Shown in pieces: positions 4,385-6,003 of a DNA stretch of 6,003 nucleotides. The notes below the pieces were generated by a model. It was not told the origin of the DNA. It was given only the letters and a program-made list of their open reading frames with translations, and ran no database searches. Each line of letters begins with the position of its first letter. Position 1 is the stretch's first letter. Source of the DNA: an uncultured Christensenellaceae bacterium (GTDB taxonomy: Bacteria > Bacillota > Clostridia > Christensenellales > MGBC116941); contig CAJUEF010000013.1 in assembly GCA_910585035.1 (NCBI GenBank), positions 18,052-24,054 on the forward strand. Reading direction: 5' to 3'. A program made the position numbers and the translations under genes.

Positions 4385-5854
4385 ATGGAAAGCAGCATTT
4401 ACAGGGATATAGAAAAGAGAACGGGAGGGGATATCTACATAGGCGTGGTGGGACCTTGCAGAACAGGCAAGTCAACCTTTATAAAAACATTTATGGATAC
4501 TCTTGTGCTCCCTACTTTGGAAAACGGTTATGAAAAACAAAGGGTAATAGACGAGCTTCCCCAAAGCGGCGATGGCAAAACAATAATGACTACGCAGCCA
4601 AAATTTGTGCCTAACGAAGCTGTTGCCATAAAAATAGACGATAGTATCTCTTTCAACGTGCGCCTTGTTGACTGTGTGGGATACATGATAGACGGGGCTA
4701 TAGGCAGCCAGGAGGACGACAAACCAAGAATGGTGTCCACCCCGTGGAGCGACAAGCCAATGCCTTTTGAGCAGGCAGCGGATATAGGCACAAAAAAAGT
4801 AATCACCGATCACAGTACAGTAGGCATAGTCGTAACTACTGACGGGAGTATTGCCGGTATAGACAGGGAAAACTATACAGGCGCTGAAAACAGAGTGATT
4901 GAAGAGCTTAAAAGCCTTGGAAAGCCTTTTGTGATACTCATAAATTCCAGAGAGCCGGAAAGTGAAAAAGCGGTAACTCTTCAGCAGGAGCTTAGTGAAA
5001 AATACGATATGCCGGTTATGCTTATGGACATAATGCAGATGACCACAGCAGATATTGACGGCATTCTCAAAAATATTCTCTATGAGTTCCCTATTAAAAC
5101 CATTAGCTTTAATATGCCAAGCTGGATCAGCGCCCTTTCCCGTGACCACCACGTTATCAGCGACCTTCTTGCAACCATAACCGGCTCGCTGGACAGTCTT
5201 TCAAAAATGCGTGACCACAGCTTGCTTATGAACCAGCTCTCTGAAAGCGAGGATTTTTCTCCTCCAAAAATCAGGGATATAGCTCTTGGAAAAGGCTCCA
5301 TAATATATGATATGGATGCGGACAACAAATTGTTCTATAAGGTTATGGAAGAGGAATGCGGTTATAAAATTGAAAACGACTATCATCTAATGACTATATT
5401 AAAAGACCTTATCTACGCCAAAAAGCAGTATGACAAGGTAAGCGCAGCCCTTGAAAGCTCATACGCAAGCGGCTACGGCATAATAAGTCCGTCTCTTGAT
5501 GAGATTGATTTAAAAGAGCCGCAAATGCTAAGACAGGGCAGTAAATACGCCGTTAAATTATTTGCAAACGCGCCTAGTATTCACCTTATCAGAACAGACG
5601 TAACAACAGAGGTTTGCCCTATTATAGGCACGGAAAAACAGAGCACCGACGTGCTTGATTTCCTCAACGCCCAGTTTGAAGAAAACAAAGACGATATATG
5701 GCAGGCAAACATCTTTGGTAAATCCTTGCAAGAGGTTGTAACAGAAGGTCTGGCAGGCAAAAATATGCCTGATGAAGCAAGAGAAAAGCTTACTAAAGCA
5801 ATGCAAAAAATGGTAAACCAAGGAAAAGGACATTTAATTTGTTTTGTGGTCTAA
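4385..5854 (+). CDS. spoIVA: Stage IV sporulation protein A, spore-coat morphogenetic ATPase
   Basis: 489 residues, against about 492 in Bacillus subtilis, and recognisable throughout. In the mother cell SpoIVA is anchored to the forespore membrane by SpoVM, hydrolyses ATP and polymerises into the basement layer of the spore coat (known). The N-terminus KRTGGDIYIGVVG is diagnostic. The phosphate-binding loop GPCRTGKST spans 23-31 with catalytic K29. DELPQS (56-61) and the sensor threonines T69-T70 in IMTTQPKFVP follow. The Walker B aspartate is D96 in NVRLVDCVGY. The segment at 186-191 (INSREP) replaces the NKxD guanine motif, consistent with use of ATP despite the GTPase fold. The family C-terminal part is visible as YGIISPSLDEI, MLRQGSKYAVKL, APSIHLI and PIIGTEKQS (about 364-420). 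The extreme C-terminus GHLICFVV matches the short hydrophobic tail of the family, a region implicated in SpoVM contact. It has its own ribosome binding site and terminator and appears monocistronic. Confidence 0.98.
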   Translation: MESSIYRDIEKRTGGDIYIGVVGPCRTGKSTFIKTFMDTLVLPTLENGYEKQRVIDELPQSGDGKTIMTTQPKFVPNEAVAIKIDDSISFNVRLVDCVGYMIDGAIGSQEDDKPRMVSTPWSDKPMPFEQAADIGTKKVITDHSTVGIVVTTDGSIAGIDRENYTGAENRVIEELKSLGKPFVILINSREPESEKAVTLQQELSEKYDMPVMLMDIMQMTTADIDGILKNILYEFPIKTISFNMPSWISALSRDHHVISDLLATITGSLDSLSKMRDHSLLMNQLSESEDFSPPKIRDIALGKGSIIYDMDADNKLFYKVMEEECGYKIENDYHLMTILKDLIYAKKQYDKVSAALESSYASGYGIISPSLDEIDLKEPQMLRQGSKYAVKLFANAPSIHLIRTDVTTEVCPIIGTEKQSTDVLDFLNAQFEENKDDIWQANIFGKSLQEVVTEGLAGKNMPDEAREKLTKAMQKMVNQGKGHLICFVV

Positions 5855-5893
5855 TATTTATATAACATCTAAATAAACTAGCTAAAATTAAAA

Positions 5894-5931
5894 TCCTCGC
5901 AAAATAAAGATTTTGCGGGGACTATTTTTTT
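5894..5931 (+). terminator. Rho-independent terminator of spoIVA
   Basis: An 11-base stem, TCCTCGCAAAA (5894-5904) with TTTTGCGGGGA (5911-5921), has one G-U pair and a 6-base loop. It is followed by CTA and seven T. It starts 39 bases past the spoIVA stop codon. Confidence 0.92.
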
Positions 5932-6003
5932 CACCTAAGAAAAAATTGTTAAAATTCTATTCACAATTAAAGGTTATACTAAATCTACAGATAAAATTTA
6001 TTG

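Noticed and set aside
4472..5152. 226-residue open frame on the minus strand across spoIVA
   Set aside because: It lies entirely opposite the well-conserved spoIVA coding sequence. It has no family motifs and an odd composition rich in His, Tyr and Phe, as expected of a shadow frame.
536..5854. Functional link between the aromatic-acid genes and spoIVA
   Set aside because: They are on opposite strands, separated by a terminator and independent promoters, with no shared pathway. Their adjacency is most simply chance.
5932..6003. Promoter or start of another gene after the spoIVA terminator
   Set aside because: TTCACA and TATACT are present but only 9 bases apart. No ribosome binding site or start codon follows before the window ends.
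1..6003. CRISPR array, tRNA or rRNA gene, transposase, phage or defence genes
   Set aside because: No regularly spaced repeats, tRNA-like sequence, or proteins of these kinds are visible. The repeats present are short hairpins confined to one spacer.

Overview
The window looks like a low-GC, endospore-forming Firmicute, most likely an anaerobic clostridium. The evidence is an AT-rich sequence with strong AGGAGG-type ribosome binding sites, a full-length spoIVA (found only in endospore formers), and an oxygen-sensitive, ferredoxin-linked indolepyruvate oxidoreductase next to an arylacetate-CoA ligase.

Layout. Positions 1-3941 hold three genes on the minus strand, transcribed right to left: an AMP-forming phenylacetate/arylacetate-CoA ligase (2649-3941, GTG start), then iorA (536-2257), then iorB (535 down to the window edge, C-terminus cut off). 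The iorA stop codon directly abuts the iorB start (TAGATG), so those two are translationally coupled. A 391-base non-coding spacer separates the ligase from iorA. It holds several related pyrimidine/purine hairpin repeats and a possible iorA promoter. Positions 3942-4384 hold a good promoter for the ligase, a rho-independent terminator, and a previously unlisted 54-residue membrane protein gene with a cysteine-rich tail (4095-4259, minus strand, TTG start) that has its own promoter. Divergent from it on the plus strand is spoIVA (4385-5854), followed by a clear terminator at 5894-5931. The last 72 bases show no gene.

How the genes work together. IorAB interconverts aryl pyruvates (indolepyruvate, phenylpyruvate, 4-hydroxyphenylpyruvate) and arylacetyl-CoA plus CO2, using ferredoxin. 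The ligase interconverts arylacetate and arylacetyl-CoA at the cost of ATP to AMP. Together they link free arylacetates with aromatic amino acids. Because the ligase is AMP-forming, salvage (arylacetate to aryl pyruvate to amino acid) seems at least as likely as degradation, but this direction is inferred. SpoIVA is the ATPase that forms the basement layer of the spore coat. I see no functional tie between it and the aromatic genes. Apart from the small cysteine-rich protein and the repeat-filled spacer, these are ordinary core genes, and I see no convincing new multi-gene system.
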